Assembly (NCBI RefSeq): GCF_036417845.1
Contig: NC_090013.1
Coordinates: 67,001-131,000 of the forward strand
Direction of reading: 5' to 3'
DNA length: 64,000 bases
Source of the DNA: Apteryx mantelli
Taxonomy: Eukaryota > Chordata > Aves > Apterygiformes > Apterygidae
Shown: positions 42,901-56,578 of the stretch, one piece after another
Numbering within the stretch: the stretch's first letter is position 1
Layout: each line of letters begins with the position of its first letter
Position numbers and translations under genes: made by a program
Notes under the pieces: generated by a model
Databases searched by the model: none
Seen by the model: only the letters and a program-made list of their open reading frames with translations
What the model was told of the DNA's origin: nothing

Positions 42901-44540
42901 TTCAGAAATAATCAGTAGCCCTCATGCCAGAAAGCGAGTTAAAGGCCCCAGGATCTCACCAAGAAGGATCTCAGCTCCACACTGAGAGCATCTCGTCACC
43001 ACTGCTGTGAAACACCAGCTGGGATGCATAAACTGAACTCCTAATCGAGTTAGGAGAACTCAAACACCTGTTAAATTTTAGACAGAGATCAGAGATTCCT
43101 TTTCCTTGGAGAAGCCAGCTGGAGTTTGTTGATATCTGATCACTGAAGGTTTAATCGTGAACAGGATAGGTTAGAGGAGTTCTCAGACAAATTCAGCAGG
43201 CCTGCCCCACACTTACTCCCTGCAAAGAAAGGAGCTCTTTCCTCTATCCTTTTAAAAAGTCAGTGCAAATAGATCAGCACTTACCAGCAGTCTTGAGGGG
43301 AAAATTTTTCAGGGTTTTCCAGTAGGGACTGCTGAGGAATTACCTTTACATGGTCCCAGCAAACCGCGGTGAAATGAAGCAAAAGGCACTCCTTTTTTTT
43401 CCAAGGAGTTCAGGGCTTTGGGCAATTCTTGATCCTGTCCTCTTTTTTTTTTCCTTTTTTTTTTTCCTTTTGACTTTTGTCCTATATCATTGTTTCTTAC
43501 TATCTAACTACAGAAGCTAAATGGAGCTCATAAACACACAAGATATTTCCTAAAACTACCTGCCAAAGAAGGGCCTTTGTAAAGGACAGTTCAGTCCATT
43601 TATTGGTTGGAAACATGCTTCATTCTCAGGTGTTGCCTTTTTGAACCCTTAGCACTTCTTCAACACTTGCCTTTGAAAGAGCATTCCTGAAATATAAAGC
43701 TAGGGACTACTGCTGAGAGGGAAGCTTATTGGAGTCTGTCCCTGTTAAATACATTTCTTCCAGAAGCAGGCTGTTCCCATGAGCTTTCATGCTTTGCAGG
43801 ATCTGTCCTCTAAGGGTAAGGAGTACAGCAGTATTTGATTATCAGACTGTACCTCTCAAAATGTAAAATGAGACAGTCTTTGTTGCTCTTCAAAACCAAC
43901 CGAAAGACAAGGTAGAGTCATAAGAAACTGATTTATAGATTAGGGCCCCTTTATAGGTCACCTGCTGCCTACTTCAGGAGGAGTCACTGAGACGTGTGTG
44001 CTTGCAGCAAGCCAAGTCTGAGTGGTTAGTGGTTGCTGCGTAGCATGGATGTACATATGCCTTTAGAGGGTATGTTGAGTGAACGCTTATAAGAAGATAA
44101 GCTGCTATTTAATGCTTATGTGAGCAGATAAGAAAGGTCTTTCTGTAAATCTGTTAGTTAAGGAGAAGCTTGAATGGAGAACTACTTATAAAATGGCAAC
44201 TCTACTGTCTTCCTGAAGCTAGCTTAGGCACAAATCATATTTGTTTTTTGGAATGTGTTATATTTGGATAGGAGGGTTCACTCCTTATAAATGAGAAGTG
44301 TTAATGTTACCCTTGTGCAAGATGTTTCCTTGCTCAATTTTAGCTAAAGACCAGTGTAGGCCGTTACATTCTGCCTTGCTAAATTATCGTAGCAGTTACC
44401 GGTAGGTACAGAATTCATTTCTATTCTTTCTTCTAAGCTGTTTTGTTGCCGTGTACTATAGTGGGCAGTTTCACAGCAGAAGTGGCTGTGTACTTCTTCC
44501 TTTCGATTGGCAAATGAATAAATTCCTGTCTACACTTTGT
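39918..44540 (+). other. GMIP: GMIP 3' UTR and downstream region, extent uncertain
   Basis: No AATAAA is seen from the stop codon until 44517-44522. An ATTAAA occurs near 41574. The 3' UTR therefore either uses a variant signal or is long. The stretch contains a 20-base A-run near 40150 and an antisense CR1 fragment. No other gene is recognised. Confidence 0.4.
40714..41240 (-). mobile_element. CR1 LINE fragment, 3' end, minus orientation
   Basis: The sequence beginning TCACAGAATCACAGCGTGGT and continuing GAGGTTGGAAGGGACCTTTA is the reverse complement of the typical avian CR1 3' end. It continues with other CR1 phrases, for example CTGGGCAACCTGTTCCACTG and TTCTCCAGGCTGAACAGTCT. The fragment is about 0.5 kb and 5'-truncated, as is normal for CR1. 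The far end near 41240 is approximate. It was probably inserted downstream of, or within, the GMIP 3' UTR. Confidence 0.93.
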
Positions 44541-47500
44541 ATATTAACTTTAACACATTTGGAATACTGCAGGGTATAAGATATGTCAGCATTATTGTGT
44601 TCTTTCATTTGTTTTTGAAAGATGTCTTCCAGCAATCAATTAGCAGACCAGATGAGGCTGAATGCTGGGCAGATGAGGTAGTGAAAAGCGAGTTCCTCTG
44701 AACCTCTTGCTGGGAGTTCATAACATTGGAGACAAATGGCTTCTATTTTCTTTTCCCATCCCCCCCACCCCCCATATTTTACACTATTCTTTTTTTGTGA
44801 CTGCACAGAATAGTGGTACCTATAGCAACATGGAAGATGGGAGAGCAAGTAAACCAGGTATATGAATATCAAATCAACTAAAACTTGCTCGTCTGGAATT
44901 CAGAGAACACTTTACTTAGTGGATTTTTGCCAAAGATGTTAGATAACAATATGCTTCTATCCTTTCATTTGTATCATAGTTCAGGCATGCCCATAGGCAT
45001 TATACCTTAGGACACTCAAGAAAAGCTCATGAAAGGAGAAAGTTTGGAATGAACTAAATCAAACATGCATGCCTACCCATTAAGACCCACAGCTTGTGGC
45101 TGGAATCCTTTAAGGGCACTGGCTGCTCTCCTCTATGATTTATTTTAAAAAAAGATTTGTAGAGCTGTAATTCAAGCTTTGCTTATACAGCGAGTTTAAG
45201 ACATCTAGCAACCAGGGCCCTAGAGACAGTCACCTTTGTAGATATCTTCTGAACTGGTTTAAAAGAAGTTATATCTCTCAGTATAGATCTGTTTAATAAA
45301 TGGAACTCAAAGGCTTCCTCTGCCCTTGACAGAAATGGCTTAATTAAGAAAGTATGTCTTAAAAGGAGCAACAACTTTCTCACTGCTTTTAATATTTTTG
45401 TGATGGAAGAAGGCATGGAAGCAAATGTCTCAAGTACTTTCTTTTCCATTAGAGATGTGCTAAAAAAGTTAATAATGGCTTTTGGAAGCTAGTAAAATGA
45501 CACCAAAAATGATCAGAAGTTTAAGAATTAATGGCACATACTTTTTGACAACAGTAGAAAAGGCTGTTTCATTTGTAATGAAAATCTTCAACATTATGGG
45601 TCAGACTGTGGCCTGAGTGATGGAGTAATCTGCTGAAGTCATTTCAGTTAATCCACACTTACCAATACGGTAAATGGCAAACAGAATCTGGACACTGGTG
45701 GTGAGAGCAATGAAAAACAAATGGGCTCGGGTGCTGGCCAAGCAGTTGGATCTGCCTAGGAAAGACTCTGTACTTGGACCGTGGCTGCAGGACCAAGATA
45801 GAAAGGAGAAGGTTTGCTCGCTATCACACAAATGTATTCAAGGGATTTGGTGGGGGGAAAGATTGGTAAAGGAAGGGTGGGTTGTGCTGTCATCCTGGAC
45901 CCCCCTTTGGCTACAAGTAGAAAATATGGCATCAGGTGCTATTTAACCTGAGCTTGCCAGTATCAAACTTTCTGTTTTTTTGTTTTGTTTTGTTAAAGTT
46001 GTACTGAAGAAGGCTGCTTTAGTACTTCTTCTGAGAGCAGAAGCAGCTGCTGACTGTAGAGTTTCTGATGTTCCAGTAAAGGAGACTTGGTATCATAAAA
46101 TCAATTTTGCTGGTCCTCCACTGTTCAGCAATCATTAGTCAGGGCACCCCAAACCCTGTAAACAATTTAAAAATGACCAGTAATGTGTTCTTTTTACTTT
46201 TATTACTAGTTTTCAGGTGTCAGGGGCTGGACTTTCCAGGTCTTCTGAGCATCAAAGAGGGACCCAAACTTGCTTCTTTTTTTTTTTTTTTTTTTCCCCC
46301 TCCCCTCATAACCTCACTACTGCTGATCCTTGAAAAGAAATGCAAGACTTGGTAACATGGTTCAGTTCATCAGCAAGGCAGTTGTAGATATAATGAAACA
46401 TCATTGGAGTGACCTGAAACTTTCACCTAACTGGGAAAAAGCTGTGTTGCCTTCACCGAGAATTTTGCTTGACAGACTGCCCCAAAGAGTGACTCTGTGG
46501 AGGAAGCTGCTTTTCCGTGAAGAGACAGATATTCTCTTCTCTTGTTTAGGGATAGTAGCTATGTTTCAGTCCCTGATGCTCTTTTTTCAAGATAAAGCTG
46601 TGGTTGTGCTGCGTGTGCTTGTTCTTTGGCTGGAGGCTTTTCTGAATTGGTTTTGTTTTCCCTTTCCAGACTTAAGCAGAAAGGCATGTTAAATGCTTTT
46701 TATGACTCTCCGGCCATAAGCTGCAGGCATCTGACATCAACCCAAATGGATACATGGGAAGTGGGTTTTCAGAAATAATTCCTATAAAAGCAAAGGCAGA
46801 GGCATGTGGAGTTTGAGTCCCTGTAAAGTTCCCTTACTTTCCAGTGTGTGCCAGCTAAACAGGGAGACTTCTTCTTGCTGGGTCCCAGCCAAGATCAGAG
46901 GAGTTCAGAGCAAAGCAGGGTGCAGCCTTCTTGCAAAAGGAGACTGAGCTTAGGGCTGCCTGCATGTGGTTCACAGGAAGGGAATTTCCATCCAGTTTTG
47001 TTTTTATTGACAATAGTGCAAAGTGCCAGATGAAATTATCTTTGGGTGAAGATGAGGCTAAGTCCTGCTTCATAAACACAGCATCCCAACTTGATTTTAA
47101 CCTCACTGTGGCTTCTAATAATGTGTCATCATTCAGGGGCCAAGCTATTCTTCCTCTGAAGTGCTGCTTCTGCCTTCAGTATTGCTTGTCTCTGTGCAGG
47201 ATAATCTCCCTCTTCCTGTGTGAATTAGGAGAAGCAGCAGAGGGGCCCCTAGACCATCCTGACTCCAAACAAAACACCACTGCTAATAACCCTCTCTTCC
47301 CTCCCTACCCTGTTTTCTTTCCACTGCTGCAGAACAAATGTTTTCATCTTGGAGAGTGCTTGAGTATTCAGTAACTGTGCAGAAGGAAGTTAGCACTATG
47401 CACATCAAAATCCATTTCCAAGATAGTTACCTGGGGGAAGGTAAGAGTGCTTTGCCAGGACCCAGAGGCATTTGAGAAAATATCCAGGCTGTTCTTTTTC

Positions 47501-50500
47501 TCAGCTGTTTGTCATCTTTTTCTAACAAGACAAACATGACAGATTCCAATCTTATATTTTGTTTCAGTGATCTCCCTGCTTTAATTTAAGGTGTTTTCTG
47601 CAGTATGGAAATGCCTTGCCAGGGCAAACCTCAAGGGAAGATGAAAGTAGGAGAGGAATTTTCCAGGTTCTTTGCAATTTGTTCTGGAGCAATTGATTGT
47701 AAATGGTTGCTAACTTGCTGGAATTAAAGAAAATTCCTGTTGAAGGCAAGGCCGCAATGAGCACTGAGTTCTTCCATACCTCTTTGTTGAAAACTGTTCT
47801 TTGATGCTGTAGGCTTGCAAATAACAGCTCTGTTCCACCTCAGAATTGGCTGCATTTCAGCAGCAGTGGGTGTTATGAAATTCCTGCATTTTTAAAGCTG
47901 GTGCATATGCTGTTTTCCACCTAAAGATTTGGCAATTAGCTGAAATTGTAAGGATCGTGTTGTCCCTTTGTCGGACTCTAGGGAGTGTTTCCCATTCAGG
48001 GTTGGGAATCTCTGGGCCAGCTGGAACTTGGGAAGTATTAATTTGAGCAAGTGATTCTCTGCAGAGATCTGCAGTGTGTAGGGGGGGCTCCTTCCACAAG
48101 GTTTCTAACATTCCTGGGATTCCATGAGAGGGGTCACAGTAAAGAGAATTTCAGATTGTCATGAACAGGAACAGTCACAGCTGGGAGACTTGAAGAAAAA
48201 TCTTGGTTTCAACTTTACATGAAAATCCAAAATCTACTAAAACAATTTAACTTTTACATTACACTTCCTTTTTTTTTTTTTTTTTAAACAGGGATATTTG
48301 CAACCCCTTTATTAATCTTTGGAAAAGCTTCTCTACCAGTTCTCTACTGGGCACCAGAATGTGACCAGATCTGCAGACTGCATCAGATCAGGTTACTCAG
48401 CCAAGAGGCTGAGCTGTTCTCCGTATGGGGGCAAGCTGCTCAGTACCCCATGGACCCCTCCTGAACTGGTGCAACCAGAAAGACTCACAGAGCAGTCGAA
48501 GGGGGAGGGGGTAGGAGAGGGGGGATGGACACGATGGGTATCTATCTGATCTCCTTGATGTTACCAGTGTTCAGTACTCACTTCCAGCAGTACCACTGTT
48601 GGAAGACATATGAGCTCAATCCTTAGAAAGTGCTAGTGTGATACTTTCAGGTGTGACGTGGGGTTTTTTTTTGTTTATTTGTTTTGTGCAGGTAGCATAC
48701 TCTTGATGATTAAAGAAAGGGTGGGACTATACTGGGCCCAGTCAAACTTCTGTATATCATTAGGTTAGAGACATAAACTAAATGTGCCTCAGTTCCTTCA
48801 AATATCCCCAAAATGTGAAAATAAAGAAACAGACTCCCAGACTTCTGTTATGAAGGGAAGTAAAGTTATTTTCTTGATTATATCTAGACAGGGGGTCTAG
48901 AAAAATTACTATTATAAAGGCCATGACCTTGAATTCCTAAATATTCTTTCACCTCCCTATGAAACCAGATATTGTCTGTGACAGGCCTACATGAGCCCTG
49001 GTGTCATCCAATGTACACTTCTTATGCCCCAACTCTTGTTGGGGACAGAATCACAAACATGCTCCTGACCCTTTATCAGCCCTTGGTGCTACAAACTTGC
49101 TGGGTCTGTCTGACATGTTGATCTATTGTGATGAATTGCCGACACTTCTGCTGAAACCAGTTATGCTGGGTGGTTTGCCTGTTTGCTGTGAGTGTTCGAT
49201 TGTTTATGAACATGTAGCCTCTAAAGTGCTCAGTGAGTGCCGATATGAAACCTTAAAGGCACAAATAAATCAAAAGTATTTTTAGACTGCTGCCATCCCA
49301 AACTGCACAGCTGCAGAACACATGTGGTTTTGTAACTGTCTGAAGCCTGTTCAAGCCAGTGATGCTGCCAAATGGTTGCCCTAACCTGGCTTCTCTTTCT
49401 CTCTGCTCCGCTGCTTGTGCACCAGTGCACTTAAACCCATTGGTGGCAGCATGAGTACTGGAGCACACCGAAGGGTGGGCAGGGGAAATGTGGGACTGCT
49501 TTATTCAGCAGCAGCTTGGGTTTAAATCTCCTTGGCTGGTCTTAAACTAATTGCATAGGCAACAAGCTTATAACTGACTCATGGGAAGGCATAGGATTTG
49601 AAGGCAGTGAAAGGCACTTCCTTCAAATTTGCAATGCCTTCTTGTAATTACAGTATTCTTGTAAATCTGTGACCAAGGGGCCTAGTCACTTTGAGTATTC
49701 CTGGCTCTCCAAGTCAGGACCTGACTTGATACCTTGCTTGTTCTCTGCTATGAGAAAGCAAGTCTGTTAGAATTTAGATAGCCTAAGAAAGGACTCTGGA
49801 ATATGTTTGCACAACTTTGTCCTCCATGTATTTCTAAAATGCATATAGAAACCTCTCGAAAAGCCCCTGCGCCTGTGTCTTGTAGATGGCATCACCAGTC
49901 GAAAGCGTACAATTTGCAAGAAGGTGATGATTATAGGTTCTTCCTGTGTGTGTGTGTGTGTGGGGGGGGGGGGTGTTGTAGCCTGCATAACTTTCTGGCA
50001 GACTTTTCTGACGTGATTTTGGCCTTTTGGGGCTGCAGGACAGAGAAAATACAGGGAGCCTGAGGTAACTTTCACTTTCTGTAGTACTCAGTACTTGCCC
50101 CTTTCATATCAGTGGAATTACTGTCTCAGCCTGTCCTATTCATCCATCCTTACTTCTGTCAGTGTTATTAGTGACCTGCTCCCATTTATTGGCTACCCTG
50201 CTCTGTTAATGATTCCTCGGGTCTTTGGCCCTATCTCTTTCCCTTTTGTGTCAGGCCCTCTTTGTAAATCTCTTGCCTACTTTACATAACACTGCTTGGC
50301 TCTGCCAAGCTCCGTGAAGTATTTGACTGGCAGTAGATCAGGGCTGTGCTTTGTGATAACATTGTTCCTTTGGGAACAGATGATGGTAGGAGGAGGGTGG
50401 GAGAATAGGAAATTGGAGTAGAATGGAAATTACTGGGGCCTCTTCAAGATCAGCAGGCACGAATCAAAATGAATGGATGTTGTAAACTTGGTGTTTTTTC

Positions 50501-50880
50501 CTTCACAATTTATACAGCTGTAGTTTGTTAGCACTAAGTGTACTCATGGTATCTATACAGTACTTAGCAGGTAAGATAATCTTAGTGAGATGTGTCAAGG
50601 ACCAGCTAGACAGACATATCGAAAGTTTGAGCTCTTTTTCTAGCTTTGGCATCCGTTACACCAGGCTACAGTGAGGAAAACTCTTCTAGTCTGTGCCTCA
50701 GTTTCCTTTATGTCTCCTGACATCGTTCCTACATGCTACCATGAAAGCTGTCTTATTCTCCCCTTCTTACCCACCTAGTTCAAGGTTTCTTGTGTTGCAC
50801 TGGGTAAGTGTGGCTGCTATAGTGGATGTGAGGGCCAGATCCTGACCTAACAGCCTGCTTGGGATGTGAGTATTCAATAC
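44541..50880. other. Intergenic between GMIP and LPAR2, no gene recognised
   Basis: No open frame here has a motif or splice pattern I can tie to a protein. The stretch holds T-runs (about 46276-46296 and 48270-48287) and a (TG)n tract abutting a G12-type run near 49948-49975. It may contain LPAR2 regulatory sequence. Confidence 0.5.
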
Positions 50881-50984
50881 TGCATTACAGTTGCCTGGAA
50901 AGGGAGCTGTCCCAGGTCAGGCCCTCTTTCCAGATGCTAAGAAAACAGACTTTGCTCCTCTATCAGAGGAGCATGCCTGTTTTT

Positions 50985-51319
50985 TCAGAGGAAGACCTAC
51001 TCCACTGCTGCTGTGGAGCAGAGGCTCTGGGGTAGTGGGCAGAGCACGAGTGAGCAGTCACTGTGGGGTGAGCTGGTGCGGTGGCAGCAGTAGGGCCAGA
51101 GGATGCCAGCTCTGGCGGAGCAGTGCCGTGCTCATGCTCCTCCTGCCAGCAGTGGGATACCGGCAGATTGGAGCAAACTTGTTCCAGCTAGCACCAGACC
51201 AGTCGCTCCAGGACCAGAGGTGCTTGGAAAATGACTCTGGCCTCGATAAAGGAGGCAAGGACTCGGGTTACAGTTCTTGGGTGGATCGTGTCTCCTGTCG
51301 GGCCGATGTGTGCGGCCTG
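50985..51319 (+). other. LPAR2: Candidate non-coding first exon and promoter of LPAR2
   Basis: The segment is clearly richer in G+C and CpG than its flanks and ends in a good donor, GCGGCCTG|GTAAGG, at 51319. The LPAR2 coding exon has an acceptor at 56567-56568, ten bases before its ATG, so at least one upstream exon must exist. This is the best-looking candidate within several kb. Confidence 0.35.
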
Positions 51320-54300
51320 GTAAGGCCCGCCTAGGGGAGGGCCCAAGGAGGGACGGGCTCTTCAGGGCTCTTGCAAACTTGCCTCTCAGCAGCAGTGTTT
51401 CAGAGCTGTCCGTGACACACTCTGGGGCTGTAACGCTTCTTTTAAACTTTCCTGTAAAGCCCTTGGCTCTCTTGCTTGGAAAGCACCTTTGTCCTCCAGA
51501 AATGAGGATCTCCTTGCTGAATAGCTGCCCTGGTTTCCTGTGGTGGGGAGACCAATGCTAAATGTCAGGTTTGGATGCAGTGGTTGTGCTTTCAGGTAAG
51601 AATGCTATTCTTTAGAGTAAAACCTTTTACTGTTTATGGCTTAAACAAAAAGAAGGAAAAAAAAGGGGGGGGGGAGCAGGAACTTGAATGTCTGGCCATG
51701 TAAATTCGTGTGCAGTGGGCAGTGGTAAAACAAGCTGGATTAGAGTCCCTATGAGCTGAGTTAGCCTCTAGAGATCCATTGTTCTGTTTTGATCAGCACT
51801 GATTGTGGTTATTAGTGGGAGAATAAATTCAGCCATTCATCCCTGTTCATTTCCACACTACATTGGCTATCGGTCTGCTCACAAGTATTGAACATCTTCC
51901 CAGACCTCAGACAGCTGAGTAGCATTTTACACTTTTGCAAGCAAAGAAATAGAAAAAACAAGGACACTTGCATCTTTACTTTCCGTGTAAAAAGAGTCTG
52001 AACTTACTGTGAACCTAGTGCAGTAATTAACTGAGTAGGAAGGAAGATAACTTGTGTATAGGGATAACAGCTCAGGCAAGGAGAAGAGATGCATTCTGCA
52101 CTCATTTTGTGTGCTCATGCAGAGCAGCGATTCCTATCCAGTACTGCTTTGCAGGCAGTGTTTGGTTTTAAAGAAGAGACGAGCAGAGTTTGAGGCAGTG
52201 TGGTTAAAGACTGTGGGTTTGTGTGTTCCTCAGAAAAGGGGCCACTGAATTGTTGCTGCATGTAACTAGTATCTTATTTTACCAGGTAAACAACACTGGT
52301 AAGGAAAAATCTTGAGATCTTGAAGAGTGTAAGCCCTTGAAGGGGGGTGCTCAGACACTGAACAATAGATTCATCCAGCTCCTTTGTGCATCATGGCACC
52401 AGCCTGACTTTCTATCTGCTTGCTGCTGTGGCTAGGGTTTTTCTTTTCCCCAGCCTGTCTGTTAAATTTTGATTTGTGGCATTGTCTGCCCTTGATGCAG
52501 AGCTCCAAGGTCAGTTTTCTAATTGCAGAGTAGCACTGAAATGGCACGCAAGCTCCCAGGACCAGTTGCAGGCTTTTACCTGTCTACCTCCTGGACCCCA
52601 CCCAGCTTAGTCTTGCAGAGATCTAGTTTGTATCCTCCGTACATTTTGGAGGGATTTGCTAACTCTCAAACTTTTTCCTGCACTCAAACTGGGTGTTGTC
52701 TAAAGTAGCATTGAAGACATTGTCATTAGGATTAATGCTGGGGGACTGTTTCTCTAGATTTGAGTATTATACATGCAGAACACTGCTCCTTAGTGGGTTT
52801 ATACAGCTCACTAATCCCCACCCCCGCTAAAAGTACCATTGAACCAATACTTGTATAGTGTTTTGAACAAAACGTTCACAATTTGCAAGTAAGCATGCAG
52901 TCTACGTAGGAAGTTTATGGGGCCTGTCATAACTGCTGAATCCTTAATTTTCACACACACAAAAAAAAGATTGCTCTCCATAATGTTAGATATTAAAGGT
53001 AGTTCTTATCCAGATTTAATTTGTCATGGTGCTGGCTTAAAAATGGCTGAGACTAGAAACCCAGATCCATCAACATGTTATTTCATCTTGATATTTCAAT
53101 ACTTGTTTTAATTTAAAAAAAAAGGGGGGGGGAACAATGCATGGTATAAGCTGTCTTCGTGCTACATTGTGCACAGACAAGTGCCTGTTCCCTGATGATC
53201 TTCACTGTATCAGATAACTCTTTCTATAAACTGGGGGGATGGGGGTGAGGGGAAGGAAGACACTTATGCCACTCCACAGCAAAAATGTGAACGGGGCTAA
53301 ATGGCATTTGACACCTGCTTCCTGTTTATACAGCTGGATAATGCATGGGGTGCTCTGTACCCAGATGACACCTTATTCTCTCTTCCTCCAGCCTTCTCTC
53401 CCCTGCTGCCCTGCTTTCCTCCCTAGGCATCCACGTGTGTAATCTTAAAAAGTTGAAGTGATTCATCTAACTTCGTCAGCAATTTCCTTCTTGATTTGGA
53501 ATTTAAACTTTCAAAAGTGGTTAGAGGAAGCTGTTTGCCAATCAGAATAGTATAGCCTTGGATGTTGTGTCTCCACATGAATGGAGATATGACCACTGCC
53601 TCCCTGAGATGCTCTGCACTGGTGACCATCTATCTGCCTGCGATTCTTAGTGGTTGTTCTTTCTATTCCTAAACTTCTCTTCCTTCCTTATTCTTCCATC
53701 ACTTTCCATTGTTCAAGCCAAAAACTCCAGTCATCTGCCAGCTCACCACACTGTATGTCTGCAGAACCTATTTGGTTGCTTTCATCCCCTGAGCTGCACT
53801 TGGACCATGTCGTTCTCCTAAACAGTTCTATAGCTTGGGATCTATAGACATCCTATTACCTACTGAGGGCTCAAAGGAGTGGAAGGGTGAATGTGTTGTT
53901 ACAGTACTAGTTCATGATTGCCCATGAGGCAGGTTGATTCCTCTATCTCCTTTTTCTTTTTCCCACCAGTATTTGTAAGAATAATAGTATTTCCCTAATC
54001 TGCAGTAGGGATAGGTTTTTAAAGTAAATTAGTTCATGGCTGTATAGCTTTCTCGTCTCATGGTAAAGATAGCCATATACTAAAGCAGGCTGATAAAGAA
54101 TCTATTAAACAGCTGAGATCAGAAGTTCAGCTGCAGGTTATGATATGCTTTGCAGGCCCAACCATCTTGTTTGCACAAGCAGGCATGTGTGCAGGCAGAG
54201 GTGGGTGCGGTGCAGGTGATAATAAGCTGGCCTGCCTGTGATGACCTCACCTGCCTGTTACTAACAACCATGTTGCTATTGCACCAAGAGTTGCTGCTCA

Positions 54301-56568
54301 AGTGTCCAGGAAAACTGAGCAGCTGCTGTGTAGCGAATGGAGGAAGGCACAACTAATTAAGATTTCTGAGCAATATTCTGAGTTTTGGGTTCAACTGTGA
54401 TTAAAGTGAATTGCAAGTCAGGAACCCTGTGATTTCTTCCTGTCTGAAGAGGATGGTACTCTTGCTGCATGGCCTCAATTATGCTTTCTCTAAAATGAGA
54501 ATGACAGTTGAGCTCATGAAAGGACATGGAGAACCAATGACTTAATGTGCAGAACACACTAGGGTAAGGAAAAAATGTGTCATATTACAGCACCTCATAG
54601 TGCTGCGAGGAGGGAGGCTCCAAACTGAGTTTGCCCTTTCTCAGAGGGATTGCAGCCAGCCCTGACTTGAGGTTTCCAAGCTCTTGGTTAGGAAAGGAAC
54701 ATGAGTTTCCGGTATGTTGCAGGGCGTAATGATCAGGGTTGTTCTCATCCCTCTGGTTTGTTCATGGTGCTGCATTTTTTTTTTTATTTTTATTGTTATA
54801 CAACAAGATTAGTCTGCTCAATGAACTCAATTATTATAACCCATGTGGCAGGGGAAACTCCTGCAGCCAGGTGCCAGGGAGTTCTTTGACTGCAGAACCC
54901 AATCACCAGCTCTAAGAAAGCAAATGCTGTGTACTTGCCGACTGTCCTGAAACTGTGATTGGGCCCACTGTTCCCTTCCAGTTCCATTCCCTGGGCTGTG
55001 GAAAGAGACATTGTAATTGTGCGGGGTTGCAAGTCATTCGTATATTTACATTTAAAAAAGGTTAGGAGGTTGAAAAGAGATAGAAATGAAGTGATTTAGG
55101 CTTGACCAAAAATTGTTTGAGTTCTTTGGGGGAGGTTTTTTTTTGTTTTTGTTTGTTTGTTTTTTGGGGGGGAGGGTTGGAAAACAAAAGGGCAGAAAAG
55201 GGGGTAGCTCTGGAGTAATAATTGCATATATGAAGGTTCTTTATCCACAGAAGAAAGGGAAATTCAGCCCCAAATAAGAAGAGGCATACCATGATGAATT
55301 GATTTCCTCCTTCTACAGAATCCTGATCACTTTGTTTCACTTGGTGTGGTAGGGTAACTTCACAAAATGTATTTCTGGACAAATAACACAAGTGTCAATG
55401 ACCATGTTTAAGTTCACACTGTGAATCTGTAAGCTAAAGCATCCTCTAATTTACTATCGCTTCCTGTTTGGTCCTCCACAGGACAGAAAGTTAGATTATC
55501 AGAGAGGTATATGGGCTTTGAAAATTAAGCCTTACCATTCCGATAGAGACGAATAGCTCATATGGTCTTGTTTCCAGCAGTGCCTAGTGCTTCAAAGAAA
55601 TGTGAAAAGCCCTTCTTGATACTTATACATCTTTTCCTATCAAGCTTTTCCAGTGAGTTCAATGAGTTTTGAATTGCAGCCTTGCAATGCCTTCCAGACC
55701 TGGAAGGGAAGGAAGGAGTTGCTTTCTGCCCAAGTGATTTACCGGTTGATGCTCTGAAGCATGGGGTGCTGACCCATGCACTGTTGCGTAGCCTAGGATT
55801 GCTGCAGATGTTAGAGACTATCCAGCTTTTCCAGAGATCCAGCCCCATGGCAGTATGTGCTGACTTCTTCCTACCGTTTACTATTCTAGGCTAAGGAGTG
55901 TTTTCCAGCCCAGCTCTAGATAGTCTCTGCCTCTTGGTCCCAAGTTTGAGAAGTACTTGTCTATTTTGGAAGGATCAGCAAGTACTGCAAGTAGAGCAGT
56001 GTTAAGAAGCAGCTGTGAGTTACATTAGACTTTAAGATAAAATTACCCCAAGCAACATAAGATGTGCTCACTGAACCAGGAGCAGCAGTCCTGGGGACTG
56101 CAACAGCTGCAAAGACTCATAGTCTTCATCAGAGTAGTGCTTAGTGACTGACTGTCTGATAAACTTCTCTGCTACTGCTTTGTTTTTACATTCCTGAAGT
56201 AGGACAGCTGGGACAAATGAAATAGTTATGTCTATCACCCACACAAAACTACTTGGACTGGGGCAGGGAGAATCTTTTATAAGATTGGGGCAAACCTCCT
56301 ATCCCTCATGAGCGTTCAAGGTTTCACTGCATCCTCAATATAACTTTTAGGACGGATGAGGAGTCTGCCCATGAGATATATAGTTCTGTTGCAAGCACAG
56401 AAGTGGTTTCTTGTGGTTCCTGTTGATGTTTCTGTATGCTTCAAGCTCCACCCCCACCTCCATCTGTGTCAAAGGCACTTCTGTTGCTCTGCATCTCCCT
56501 GGGTTGTAATAGCTGAGTGTGTGTGTCTATGGACACAACAAGCAAATGAGACTCTCTTCCCTCTTTAG
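51320..56568 (+). other. Intergenic or LPAR2 5' UTR intron
   Basis: No coding gene is recognised. The stretch holds A-run/G-run junctions near 51658-51675 and 53115-53132. Short open frames here have no family signature. Confidence 0.5.
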
Positions 56569-56578
56569 GACGGCAGCG

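Noticed and set aside
46931-47374. 147-codon open frame between GMIP and LPAR2
   Set aside because: No family motif, no splice support, and ordinary base composition; compatible with chance.
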